Shown here: positions 1 to 10,963 of the stretch, piece by piece
Layout of the letters: each line of letters starts with the position of its first letter
Numbering within the stretch: the stretch's first letter is position 1
Assembly (NCBI GenBank): GCA_014706385.1
Contig: JACGZH010000009.1
Span: 62,001 to 126,000 of the forward strand
Direction: 5' to 3'
Source of the DNA: Phaffia rhodozyma
Lineage: Eukaryota; Basidiomycota; Tremellomycetes; Cystofilobasidiales; Mrakiaceae
Length of the DNA: 64,000 nt
The notes under the pieces: model-generated
What the model saw: the letters and a program-made list of their open reading frames with translations, nothing else
Told to the model about the DNA's origin: nothing
Databases searched by the model: none
Translations under genes and position numbers: made by a program

Positions 1-289
1 CAAGTAAGCGCCGAAGAAAACTAGGTTTGCCGTTATTGGACCACTTAGGCTTTCACCATGAGCAGACACAGCAGAGTTGTTTTGGATATACAGGTAATCG
101 ACGATCCATGCCCCTTTATATCCGCAGGGTCATCTCGACGGGATGCAGGCGTGTGTTCACTCTACCTAATCTCTTCTTACTTTGTATGTGAAGAGAGAGA
201 ACCCGGATGACTGTTTCCGGGACTCGGAACTATTCTCGCTGCTGAGCACACGGCAGCCGGAAGCGTTAGTGTTTGATTATGAGGTATGA
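1..289 (+). CDS. 3' end of an unrecognised protein-coding gene (partial)
   Basis: The window opens with what looks like an exon end (CAA) followed by a GTAAGC donor at base 4. A 45-nt exon at 49-93 follows a CTTAG acceptor and ends at a GTAATC donor. A last exon at about 194-289 follows a TGTGAAG acceptor. Read in phase the two exons give AFTMSRHSRVVLDIQ and then a 31-residue acidic tail ending LVFDYEV before TGA at 287-289. The codon choice and clean splice signals look coding, but I do not recognise the family and most of the gene lies outside the window. PMP3 starts 228 bp downstream on the same strand. The segment could instead be 5' sequence of PMP3, which I consider less likely. Confidence 0.45.
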
Positions 290-517
290 CTGAGAACTTG
301 ACTGCGGGAAACGTAAAGACACATCTGGGCGGTGATGTCACCGCAAGCGAGAGACACATACATTCCCACACACGCACGCATACACACCGACTCTTTAAAA
401 ACTTCTCTTTCTTTTCGTTCTACTGAATTCTTTTCTTTCTCTTTCCCTTCCAACATCATCTCATCAACTATAATCTCTCCTTCGCCCTTCTTTTAGAAAA
501 CAAACAGTCCTTCCAAC

Positions 518-1263
518 ATGTGAGTCGTCGTTCTTGTTAGCCGTCTCGTTCCTCTTCGAGCTATCTCTGATTCCTCGGTTTCTCGCCGTCGGCTCTGCCG
601 CTTCTTGCCTTCATCTTCCTCACGTTCGAAAAAAAAAGGCCAGTCACCTGCTCCGATATCCTCAAGATCATCTTGGCCATCTTCCTTCCTCCTCTTGGCG
701 TCTTCCTGTGCGTTTCTACCTTTTCAATCGTTCTACCTAACCCATCCATCCATCTTTCGTCAAGCCTAGAGGCACAAGAATGACGAAAGGAGAGAGAATG
801 GGCACTGAGGAACAAGGGACGTTATCCGCTGACCACTCTTTTTCTTGATGTTCTATTTTTACCCTTCATTCCCTTCGGATCTTCTTGTGTGTTCTTGGGA
901 CCGAACAAAACCTTTGGATGCATTCTTTTTCTTTGTGACGATGCAAACGGTTCTAGTGAGCGAGGATGTGCCGGTTCGTTCATCTTCCTACCTTTCCTTC
1001 CCGTCCATCCAACCCTACCCTTCCATCTTGGCGAAAAGTCTGGACTGACCTTTTTCTTCACACAACTTGTTCTTACAGCCGACTTCTGGATCAACGTCTT
1101 GTTGACCATCCTTGGTTACATCCCTGGTTTGTCCTCTTCCTCCATGCATTCTTACCTACCATCTCACAAATACTGACCTCGAGATCTTCAAATCATCATC
1201 ACCCTTCTGATCAACGGAAATCCAGGAATCATCCACGCGTTGTACATTATCCTCAAATATTAA
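518..1263 (+). CDS. PMP3: Plasma membrane proteolipid 3 (PMP3/UPF0057 family)
   Basis: Five exons (518-519, 639-707, 957-973, 1079-1126, 1226-1263) sum to 174 nt and give a 57-residue protein. It carries the two hydrophobic helices of the family: ILKIILAIFLPPLGVFL, then a Glu-Arg-Gly-Cys turn, then DFWINVLLTILGYIPGIIHA and LYIILKY. Yeast Pmp3 is 55 residues, so the length fits. Family members are small plasma-membrane proteolipids that affect membrane potential and cation or salt tolerance. The structure is odd: the first coding exon holds only A and T of the start codon, which is completed by the first base of exon 2, and the third exon is just 17 nt. The gene converges on the fasciclin gene. 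Confidence in identity is high because every family landmark is present and the model closes in frame. Confidence 0.93.
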
Positions 1264-1919
1264 ACTCCCTCTCCTGATGTCATCACCATTTCTCTCTGAA
1301 AGTCGGAAGCCAGGTTTCTCGTCAGACGTTCTCTGGTCTGATTCGCGCTGACGGCTTGCGATGGACGAGGATACTACGGGGGAGGGCCTGTACACTGTAT
1401 TTTCTATGACCCTAATCGATGCTACGTTACTCTTATGTCGTATGTGTGAGTGTGAGAGTGTACTTGATCTCGAGAACAGGGGGATGGAAGAGAAAGAGAG
1501 AGGGACAGGGAGAGAAAGCAGACGACGGAAGGCAGGATGAGGAAACATACATATTAGTGAGAAGAAAGCCCAAGAAACAAGCAGCGTGTAGACTAAGATG
1601 GAAGACTGAAAACAAGGATGAAAGATGAAATGAAGACTAGAACGAAAGGCGAGAAGCGAAATAGAGCATAGGGATAGGGATAGGGATAGGGATGAGACAG
1701 TGTGGGTGTGCTCTCGGGAGGATATCTTCTTCGAAGAACGTTCTCACTCGCGCATGTACATGTGGACTTCTTTTATCGACTCGTCTTTCCTCTCCACCCC
1801 TCTCCGCCCATCACATGCCCGTCAACACACGCGTTCACACCCCCCTCCACACACCTCTCGCCCTGCTCTCTCCGTATCCCTGCTCCTGTCCCTCTTCTTG
1901 TCGTTCTCGGATCGGTCGA
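1264..1919. other. Convergent intergenic region between PMP3 and the fasciclin gene
   Basis: This 656-bp stretch separates two converging stop codons and should hold both 3' untranslated regions. It is purine-rich on the plus strand from 1480 to 1690 and contains a short TAGGGA array. I see no supportable gene. Confidence 0.6.
1669..1692 (+). repeat. Telomere-like TAGGGA hexamer array, four copies
   Basis: Four perfect TAGGGA units run from 1669 to 1692. They resemble but do not match the TTAGGG-type telomere unit. The array lies in 3' flanking DNA between two convergent genes. Confidence 0.8.
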
Positions 1920-3872
1920 CTAGTTGGTGAACGGCTGGTCGATGAGCTAGAGCGTAGAAGGTAGAGAGTAGAGGCGCAGAAAAAAAGCGAACGAAGGAGG
2001 GAAAGCGCTGGGGTCAGCCTTGGATAGAGAGAAGCAGCAGCAGCAGCGGCGGCAGCAGAAGCAAGAAGAAGAGAAGAGAAGAGAGGGAAAGAGAGAAAAC
2101 GAACCTGGAGCACCATCGCGTTCGTCAAGACATCCCGGTGGAGCACCGTTGCGCCGTTCACGCCGCCGTCCGTCCATGCGATCGTCGAGCCGTCCTGCGC
2201 GGTCAGGTTCGCTCCGCCAGAGCCGTACATGGGCGAGTAGGCCAGGCTCTTGACGAGGTGCTTGCCGACGAACGACTCGAACGCCGCGCCGGAATACGTC
2301 GGGATCGAGCTCGACGGCGGAAGGAACAGGGTGTACCGGGAGGTCGACAGGTTGGCGAACGACGGGTAGAGGGCGACGAGGGAGGTGTAGTTGATCGAGA
2401 GGTCCGACAGTGTGTCCTTCAGCCACTTGGGCTCGTTCTGAGTGGGGCAAGAACAGGAGCACACAGGAGCACACAGGAGCACACAGGAGCACACAGGAGC
2501 ACACAGGAGCACACAGAAGGCGTGGAGAAGGGAGAAGAAAGGAAAAAGTGAAAGACAGACATGCTCAGAAGCAGGCTCACGAGCAAGGAGGAAAAGGAAA
2601 GCGCAAAGAACAAAGAGCAAAGAGGAAAGCGCAGCAGAGGAAAGCGTAAAGAGCAGACTCACGACCCATCCGCTCACGGCCTGGGCGATCCCGAACGTCC
2701 CGACGGTCGTGTCAGGGATGGTGACGTTGTACTGTCCGTCTGGAGGAGGAAGAGGAGGAAGAGGAGGAAGAGGAGGAGGGAGAAGAAGAAGGAGAGAGCG
2801 AGTAGAGAGCGAGAAAGAAGTAGTGTCAGCGGGCGACTGACGCGGACGCCATATGGCAAAAGATGCAACAAGGGAAAGGAGTAAACGACTGACAGAACGA
2901 GTCACCGAAGGTTCCGTTGAAGATACCGCTCATGTCAACAGAAGAGGTGGTTGTTCCTTTACCACCACGAGCTCGTTTGTGGTTGTGAGTACGAGTGGTA
3001 GTGGAAGTTGCAGCCGAGGCAGCGGAATCGGTAGCCGTACTGGTAGAGGATGCGACGACAGTGGTGGAGTTGGAGGAGCTAGAGCCATGGCCAGAGGCGG
3101 ATGTAGTAGAGTTAGAAGAACTAGAACCGTGGCCGGAAGTGGAGGTGGTAGAGTTGGAAGAAGACGAGCTTGTCGACGCGGCAGAGACGTCCTTGGCTTT
3201 GATGTTGCCGTCCATGTAGTACACCATCTGCAGCGGCCAGTCGCCCGCAGGCGACGTCTTGTAGGAGTCGAGGATGATGGTCTGGTTGGACTTGACGGCT
3301 GTTGTCTTGACTGTCGATTTGAGGACTGGGAAGAAGGCAAGCGAAGAACGAGCGCATGCTTTGATCAGCAAGGGAGCGCGGCGACACGCGAGAGCGAAGA
3401 GGAGGAGAAAGAGAGGAGAAAGAGAACAGGGAGAGCAGAGGAAGAAGAAGAAGAAGACAGCACCCACAGTGGTACGGGTAGGCATCTGCCCACGTAGACT
3501 TCCATCCTTTCGAGTTGAGCGTGGCAAGGTCGGAGGTGTTGACGCCTTTGGAGGTGGTGAACGTGCGGAAGCCGGCGATGGTGGGAACGGCGATGGTGTA
3601 GTTGGCGCCTGCCTTTTCGATCTCCTTGAACAGCGGAATAAGAGCATGATCCGCGGTCTGAGCCCTGTTCAGGGAGATAAGGTGAAGGGATTAGCCAAGA
3701 TTGTGATCAGAGCAGAAGATAGAAATAGACGATGAAGAGCGAGATCAACGGACCAGTAAGCCCATGCCGTGGTAGACATGGTGTCAATTTGTGCGACTGA
3801 AGAGAGCACTGAGTTGGCATATCTTGAGAAAGAAAGAAATGATAGCAAGAGGAAACAAGCAGGAGCGGCCAT
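1920..3872 (-). CDS. Secreted fasciclin (FAS1) domain protein
   Basis: Six exons (3872-3754, 3664-3468, 3325-2894, 2739-2663, 2437-2105, 1946-1920) sum to 1185 nt, 394 residues. The N-terminus MAAPACFLLLSFLSF is a hydrophobic signal peptide candidate. A first FAS1-like region contains NYTIAVPTIAGFRTFTT and VYYMDGNIKAKDV (about residues 40-165). A Ser/Thr/Asn-rich linker follows, with two near-perfect copies of GHGSSSSNSTT. The C-terminal FAS1 domain contains YTLFLPPSSSIPTY, FVGKHLVKSLAYSP and GATVLHRDVLTNAMVLQ, matching the family's H1/H2-type conserved boxes. The last exon is only LIDQPFTN plus stop. There are several N-glycosylation sequons and no clear C-terminal GPI signal. Fasciclin proteins act at cell surfaces in adhesion. 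A further upstream exon with a better signal peptide cannot be excluded. The fourth intron carries a minisatellite. Confidence 0.82.
2451..2517. repeat. 10-bp minisatellite (ACACAGGAGC) inside a fasciclin intron
   Basis: Five perfect ACACAGGAGC units occupy 2461-2510, flanked by degenerate copies (gaacaggagc before, acacagaagg after). The array lies entirely within the fourth intron (2438-2662, minus-strand gene), starting 14 bp from the 3' splice site, so it sits in the region where the polypyrimidine tract and branch point would be. Confidence 0.95.
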
Positions 3873-4703
3873 CAGTCAATTGGGAACCAAAAGTTGCTTC
3901 TGAAGATTGCAGGGGTAATCTACTTTTGCCACTCCAAAGGGTTCCATGCGGTGGCTACACTTGACAGCACGGCAACACACGAAACGGTCTGAACAGAGCG
4001 CATTCTTTTTTGGACGAGAGTTGTGAGACAGGAAGGAGGAGAAAGAGTTGATGAAGATCACGACGATCTGCCTGACGAGCTGTATGAAAAGAAAGAGAAG
4101 AGTTGTTGAGAAGAGAGGGAAAGAAGAGGACCAAAAGAAAGAAGAAAGACAGAAGAGACTTTCGAGAGAAGTGGAAAGGAGGAGTGAATAATAAATCATC
4201 TTTCGAGTGTTCTCTCCCTCCACCTACTTTTCTATCCTATCCAACTAAGCGACCAACCAGGAGCGGTTTCGATGTGAAAAAGAAGACGATGACAAACACG
4301 GGCGGTTCAGGAGGAAGAAGGAAGCGTGCGCGATTCTGGTAAGCGTCAACGCTGTGAGAGAGAGAAAAAAAAACGATTTTTTTTCCTTTCATTTCTCTTT
4401 GTTCATCATCTTCTTTCCTTCTCCCTTCCGTCCGGATATCGATCGAGCATGGATCTAGGAGAACATTTCTAAAAAGAAAGTTGAATACGACCCGCCAAAC
4501 ATGGCTTGAATCAGCCATGTGGTTGCGTGGGGCGACGGGTGAAAATTGGTGTGTAGGAGAACCAATAGGTCGAAAGAATCAGCACTGGGCCGGTTCGACC
4601 AATCAGATAATCATTCCCAATCGAAGATCAGCAAAGAAGATTTATCATGATGCATGCACGAGTCAAGCCAGCTGAACGCGTAGAGAGAAGAGAAAGAGAA
4701 AAT

Positions 4704-4734
<31 letters not shown>

Positions 4735-5740
4735 GTCGTCTGTTCAGCGAGCCTATCGTGTCTCGGTTAGGCTGAAAGATTGTGAAGGAGGCAAACGGGC
4801 GGTACCAATCCCATAAGGAATACTACAGATGTAGAGACAACACAAGGGAAACCAATAAAGAGAGGAACGAGAGTGAAAAAACAACGGACGAATCAGATTG
4901 AACAATCTGATAAACAAGATCGACCGTTTCCGTCGGTGAACGGATTCTTTTGGTAATCAGGGCGGTCGGGCATGATGAACGATAATCAGATATCGTGGTT
5001 TTAAAGGCTCCGTACGTATTTATAGCAACATGTCCTTGTCCGGGCTTTGTTGATCTTGCCCTTTTAGCCCGAACTCACCGTTGACGTCGGCATAATATGC
5101 AAAGCGGCTCCGGCTGGACGGTCGATTCTGTGAGCTCCGGACCGCTGGTGTGCTCTGTTATGTTGCCCCGACTAGTATTTTCTTCCTTCTCCTTTTCGTT
5201 CTGTTCCTTCCTGTTTGCTTTCCTTTATCGACCTCGACCTTTCTCATTCGTCGATTGACAAGCTGACTAGATGGACTAACCAACCAACGTCGTTCTCCCT
5301 GCTGATGCTGTCCCGCCACCGATCTATTTCCGTGAATGCTTTGAATTCTAGCCCATTCCTGTTTCTTCTTTGTTGTCATTTTAATTGCTTGCGTGATGAG
5401 ACGGTAGAGATAGGGACAGAGAGAAGACTGACAAAACGACGAGGATTCACGGACAAAGCAGAAGGAGAGCGAGAGAAAAAAACGAAAAAAAGAGACCAAA
5501 CGGAGATCTTGATGGGAAACTAACCCGTTGAGTCTTAAAGACCATTCTCTCTTTCCATCTTAGCTCGTTTCACCCTTCCTCTCTTCCTCTCTGTTCATCA
5601 TCTCAATTCTCATCGTCCCAACAAGGAGTCTAGTCCGCTGATTCACCCGGGGCTCTTTCTTACTGACCCTTTTCTACACCTTCTCGAATCCTCTCCTCTC
5701 CCCTCGCTTTCCCCCCTCCTCGTTCTTACACTCTTTCAAC
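3873..5740. promoter_or_regulatory. 1.9-kb divergent promoter region, fasciclin (-) and ferric reductase (+)
   Basis: This is one of the longest gene-free stretches in the window. It contains a CCAAT motif (CCAATCAG near 4600), a GATT tetranucleotide run at 4705-4730, and two HGATAR-type GATA sites (TGATAA at 4908-4913 and CGATAA at 4980-4985). In basidiomycetes and ascomycetes iron-sensing GATA repressors bind HGATAR sites upstream of iron-uptake genes, so the sites suit a ferric reductase promoter, although such short motifs also occur by chance. I see no convincing coding exon; the open frames at 4103-4518 and 5158-5523 are low-complexity. Confidence 0.5.
4705..4730. repeat. GATT tetranucleotide microsatellite
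   Basis: About six tandem GATT units occur in the intergenic region upstream of the ferric reductase gene. Confidence 0.9.
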
Positions 5741-8700
5741 ATGGCTTGGGGTTACTGGACCATAGAAGAGGCATTGAAACTGCCCTCCGAGTATGGTATT
5801 AGCAGCAGAGTCACCTCTCAGGTTGTACGTGCCAATGTATCTTTCCAGTCTCGTTCATCGTCGTTTACTATGCTCACACAGCGCTCTTCTCTTTCCTTTT
5901 CCTTCCTTTCATTGGCTTCAGGCGAGCTACCCTCCCGAGCTTCAGCTCGCTTATCTTCAGGTGGGTCGTCTGAACCATTTACTCGGTCACTTGCCCGGTC
6001 TTGCGCTTTGCATTTTACTAATCTTGTCCTCGACGTGATGTCCAGTCCTCGATCATCCGACTGTGGAGCTCGTTTGCGCTTCCGATGTTCATCAAGTAGG
6101 TTCCCTCTACTGCTTTATTCTTTCATCTCTCTCTCCCCTCTTGCTGTCTCTGATGTGAACCTTGTTTCCTTCCCTCTACCCTTTACTCCCCTACCTCCAG
6201 TTACGCCAATTTCGGCTGTGTTGCCATCATCTTCATCGTCGCCACCCTCCGACACTTCATCGGTCAGTGGGTCACCGGCAAGCTCCCCGCCCCCGTCCAG
6301 CGGGTCCAGACGGCGATCGTGAAGCACCTGTACCTGTCGTCTCTGTTCGGCAAGAAGACGTCTCAGCCGGTGTCGTTCATCGGGGCGAAAGGTGCGCTTG
6401 GAAGGTGGACGTCTGTGCAGATCCCGACCCGGTATGTCTACCTTGACTGCATTCCTCTCCTCCGTGCTTTTGGTCCTCTTTTCGGCCTGAAATGATAAAT
6501 TTCTCACCCTCATCGTCACTTTTGTTTGACCCTTTCTAGACTTCACGGAATTTTTATTACCATCTTGGTCACCTTCAATGTCCTGATGGTGTTCTATCAA
6601 CCCACTGTATACCCCAACTTGACGTTCGTTCCTTCACTCTGCTTATTGATTGACTCATTCTGTCTCGCTTTCCTGCTCACCCGCTTTCTCGTTCTTGTCT
6701 TCGTTCTTTCTTTGACCTCTCTCACCCTGGCTTTATCACTCCCCTTCACTTTCCAACTTATACAATCACAGCTACATCGCCGTCGGATACTCCCGAAGCC
6801 AGTACTTCCGAGTCGCCGCCGATCGATGCGCCTACCTCGCCTTCGGACTCACCCCGCTCGCCATTGCGCTTGCGGGCAGAAACAACATCCTGACGGCCAT
6901 GACCGGCGCAAGCTACTCGACCATCCAGATCTACCACCGATGGGTGTCTAGGATGTGCTTCATGCATGGCTTTGTCCATACAGTCTGTACGTTTCTTGCT
7001 TTTACTTGAACCGGCTGCTCTACTTTCCCGTGTGACTGACCAATATTCCTTGATCAAATCCAATCATAGGCTGGCTGCTCATGGAGGGTTGGTCAAACCA
7101 GCTACCCACAATGTTCAAGAGGGCTTACTGGAATTGGGGTTTTGTCGTATGTTCCTCTTACCCCCTTTCTCTTTCTGTTCCCTCTTTCTACACGCTCCAA
7201 TCTGACCTCTCTGTCTTTTCATATCAGGCCATCTTTGGAGGTCTCCTCCTGTTCTTCTGCAGTCAGCGGCGAATCCGAGAGCTCTGCTACGAGGTATGTT
7301 CTGTCTCGCATCGGAGCCTTCTCTTGCTCTACAGTTCTTCAACCAAGCCTCTGCTGACGTCCAACATTCACTTTCACTCTTTTTCGATTTCTTCTTCAGC
7401 TTTTCTTAATTGGACACGTTACTGGTGCTCTCCTCTGGGTTCGTCGCTCTTTCTATCGCACCCCTTCACACTCTTTGCACACGTGTACTCCAGTGTGCTC
7501 GTCCCTCGGAAATCCTATAGACCTTTTGCTGACAGTTACATCTCTCTTCGTCCCTGTACCTTCCCTTTCCTACTCACATTGACACCCACAGGTCGTCGGA
7601 TGTTACTACCATGCCTTGCTGCGCCGAGAGACTGAACTCCTTCGATGGATCTACGCCGCCGTCGGCTTCTGGGCCTCGGACCACCTCTTCCGATGGGTCC
7701 GCATCGTCGTCCTCAACATGCCCGCCCTCTTCCGGACGTCGCGGTCGACCAAGCCCAAGACGGGCGCGTTTGCCGCCGAAGGCTACCTCGTCGGCGAAGG
7801 CAGCTTCATCCGGCTCCGGCTCGTGCCTTCCGTCCGGTGGCCTGCTGGGATGGGCGGGCCGGGAACGTATGTGTTTGTCCGGTCGGCCGACTGGAAGGTG
7901 ACCCAGGCCCATCCGTTCACGATCACCTGGCCGATGGGGATGGCGCTTCCTCTCGAGTCTGGCGCCCGGTCGTCGGCCGCCTCAAGCTCTGACCAGGAGT
8001 CTGACAGGGAGAAGAAGTCGTCTGCCTCGACCCACTCCACACTGGACCACGAGTTCGACAGCTCGGACCTTGACTCGCCTGCGGCGTTCGAGCTGCTCGT
8101 CAAGCCGTACTCTGGCTTCACCCAGTCGCTCTCGAGGTCGCTTGCGAACGACCCGTCTGCCGAGGACGGAACGGTCCAGGGCGTGTCCACCAAGCGGGTC
8201 AAGCTTCTTGTCGAGGGCCCGTACGGACACTCTGTCCAGCTCGAGCACTACGGCTCCGTGCTGCTTGTGTCTGGCGGGTCTGGCGTGTCGGCGAACGTGG
8301 CCCATCTGGCGGACCTGGCAAAGTGTCTCGGCAAGGGCACGCTCGCCGTCAAGCGGGTCGTCGTCGTCTGGTCGATCCGCGACCTGGACTCGATCCGGGC
8401 GGTGATCCCGTACTTGAACCGGCTGGAGCCGCTGTTTGGGTCGATGCCTGCCGGCTTTGTCGAGTTCCATGTGCACTACACCGGCTCGGCTGCGTCTGAG
8501 TCGGTGGATGTGGAGAAGTCGTCGGGCATGGTGCCGGCCGAGGAGGCGCTGGCTGCGATCGACCGGTCGTTCTCCCATCTGGGTCCTGCGATCCGGACGA
8601 TCCCTACTGCCGGCCGACCGTCTGTTGCGGCTCATGTGGAGCGGCTGCTTCCGTTTGCGAGCGAGCGGATCGCTGTGTCGACCTGCGGGCCGACGGCGCT

Positions 8701-8794
8701 GTGCGATGCCTCGCGGGAGGCCGTCAAGCAGTCTTTGGGCGGTGGGGTGACTGCTCACCAGATCGTCTACCACGAAGAGGCTTTCACTTGGTAG
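5741..8794 (+). CDS. Ferric/cupric reductase-type transmembrane protein (FRE family)
   Basis: Ten exons (5741-5821, 5922-5960, 6046-6095, 6201-6431, 6540-6623, 6772-6986, 7070-7146, 7228-7293, 7400-7438, 7592-8794) sum to 2085 nt, 694 residues. The membrane half carries the ferric reductase heme pairs: YHRWVSRMCFMHGFVH and GHVTGALLWVVGCYYH, each with two histidines 14 positions apart. The C-terminal exon holds the cytosolic flavin and nucleotide domains: HPFTITWP (FAD motif), VEGPYGHS, LLVSGGSGVSAN (NADPH Rossmann loop), STCGPTALC, and a terminal aromatic residue (HEEAFTW). It should pass electrons from NADPH through FAD and two hemes to extracellular iron or copper. A Ser/Glu-rich insert (about residues 430-470) separates the FAD and NADPH motifs. 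Codon use in the last exon is markedly more GC-rich than in neighbouring genes. The FRE assignment is strong; metal specificity cannot be read from sequence. Confidence 0.93.
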
Positions 8795-9592
8795 TTTCCC
8801 TTTTCTGTTTCTTAATCTCTCTATCTCTTACCCTTTTCCCTCCCTTCACATTCTGGTTTGTTTTATATCCTATCTCTCTCTCTCCCCATCATCTCCCCTT
8901 CCGCTGACAGCATCTAGATCTCTTCAGCTAAAAATCGTCTGCATTTGTCGTCCGGTCGACTGATGTTAATCGGACCTCAGCGGCATGATACGTCTTCTAC
9001 ATTCTACTCTTCTATTCTGATCCCCTTACTCCTACTCGCCTTCCAAACCGTACTTTCCTGCTTCCCCCGTTTCTCGTTCTTCCTCTCTTCACTTGTCTTG
9101 TCTTGGGCCCTGTTTTTCTTCCTTTCTGCTCGTTCTACACATATATCGTTTCTTTCTCTCATTCTTGTGCCCTTGGTTTGCGTGAACATGTGAATGTTTC
9201 TCTCAGTCTCCCTCAGTTGTTTTCATCATTCATATCCTTTCCTGCAAGAGAAAGCAAACTATAAAGTATCTAAGGAAAACGAGGAAGGGAGAGGAAAAGA
9301 TACACAAAGAAGGAGTCGTCTACAGTCGCTCAATGAGAAATTTGAAGAATAAAAAGAAAAGAAAGAAGAAGGGAAACAGAAACCACCTTCCTAGATCATC
9401 ATGCAGAGGCAGACATAGGCAGGGGTGATAGACATCGATACAACAGAAACGGTCAAATCAGACATGGGTCATCTTCCCCTATATTCCTAGTGACAGGAGG
9501 AGAGAGGGAATATATATGTATAAAACACAAAAGAAAAAAGAAGAGAAGAAAAAGAAAAAAGGAAAGCAACGGAGAAAGAAGTAGCGAAGCGA
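8795..9592. other. Convergent intergenic region, ferric reductase and AT-hook gene
   Basis: The stretch holds the two 3' ends. It is pyrimidine-rich to about 9240 and purine-rich from 9280 to 9590 on the plus strand, as expected for two A/T-rich tails facing each other. No gene is supportable. Confidence 0.6.
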
Positions 9593-10963
9593 TCACCACC
9601 TCTCATCGCCATCTCCTGCATCGTCATCCTTGACCTGAAAGTGATCTCGATGATACTGTTGAATCTCCAGCAAGAAAGCCGGCATATCAAAGGCAAACGA
9701 ATCTGCCAAGGGAATAGGTTCGATCTCTGACATCATCGGCGGTTCAGGTGAAAGTCTATGTCGTGTTCTTATCGTAGGTTCGGCTTGTTCTTGTTGGGTC
9801 TGATTCTCCGGAAGAGATTGAGTATGAGAAGAGGCAGGAAGAGGATTAGGAGATGGTAGCGAAGCTGGTGGTACTGTTGACGAAGAGGATGAAGAACAGA
9901 GGGGATGTGAAGATGGATTGTGCGGAGAGACAAGGGAATGACCCGGCTCTCCTTCCACGTCACCCGTCCGTTCATGATCATCTTGAATCCGACGGTACTG
10001 TTGGATTTCTTGAAGGAACGCTGGAAAATCAAATGAGAATGGAAAGTCTGGAAACTCAAATGCTTCGAACGAGTCGATGGGCTACAGAAAAATATGCGCG
10101 CACAGATGTATCAAGCGGAGGGTCTTGCATGAGTTGGGTTTGGAGCCAGAAAAGGAAAAAGATACTGAGCAAGGAAACTCACTTGAGCGAGTGGTATGGA
10201 TTCAGAGTTTGGTTGATTTGCAAGCTGATAGAGAGAGCCAGTCGTTGTTCCACTCTCACCGACCTTGACCGTCTGCGAATCAAGCTCATATGTTGGCATG
10301 CCTCCTGTAGAATTGACCGCCATCTGAATATCGACTGAGTTCCAACCAGCGGTTGAACCATCGGATGTCATCCGGACTTCTTTTTGCCCGATCTCCTCAG
10401 TCATTATCCTTGTATTTATATTCATATCCACGCCGAATGCCCCAGACTCATCTACCACAGGTGACAGCACAGGGACACTCGGTCGCGCTCGAACTCGGGA
10501 TCGTTTAGGAGATTGAAGTGAACTCGGATCACGACGAGGTCGGCCACGAGCTCGTCTAGGTGGGGAGGCAATCGGCTGACCGTCCGGACCTAAAGGGACC
10601 GACTATTGTATCGAAATAGGAAGGGTCGTCAGATAATAAATTCTATGAAGCCAGAAGACCGAAATCATTGAATAAAGCAAGCGCACAAACCTTTTTGGGC
10701 CGCCCGCGCTTCTTTTTGGGAGGTGGAGGTGCGCCCGGAAGTGGCTTCGGCAGGTTCTTACTACCTGGCGGTCGACCTTTTCCTCGTTTCTTGACTACAT
10801 TGGTCGAGGACATCAAACCGGGCGACACTGAATCCGATGCCGACAGAGGAAACGGATTCCATTTCAAGGATCTGTTCAAAAGGGCTGAGCTTGTTGAGCT
10901 CGACGGGGATGACCGATCAAGGCTCGAGGCTTGCGGGAGACCTAACACAGATCCGGCAGACAT
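9593..10963 (-). CDS. AT-hook DNA-binding protein with a duplicated aromatic motif
   Basis: Three exons (10963-10691, 10602-10183, 10081-9593) sum to 1182 nt, 393 residues. Three AT-hook cores lie in the first half: KRGKGRPPGSKN, KKKRGRPKK (ending exon 1) and RRARGRPRRDP (early in exon 2). AT-hooks bind the minor groove of A/T-rich DNA, so the protein is likely nuclear and chromatin-associated. The C-terminal exon contains the same motif twice, FDFPAFLQEIQQYRR and FDMPAFLLEIQQYHR, about 100 residues apart and each after an acidic or aromatic lead-in. Outside the hooks and the paired motif the sequence is Ser/Pro-rich and probably disordered. I do not recognise the full-length family. The protein lies head-to-tail downstream of the KDM2-like gene. 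Confidence 0.8.

Noticed and set aside
1156..1548. 130-codon minus-strand frame between PMP3 and the fasciclin gene
   Set aside because: It overlaps the last PMP3 exon antisense and is composed of low-complexity Ser/Pro/Arg.
2451..2517. Possible CRISPR array from the regular ACACAGGAGC repeat
   Set aside because: Units are contiguous with no spacers, the unit is 10 bp, and the array lies in a spliced intron of a eukaryotic gene.
2138..2551. Arg-rich open frame opposite the fasciclin gene
   Set aside because: It is the antisense shadow of a well-supported FAS1 domain, and its repeats come from the intronic minisatellite.
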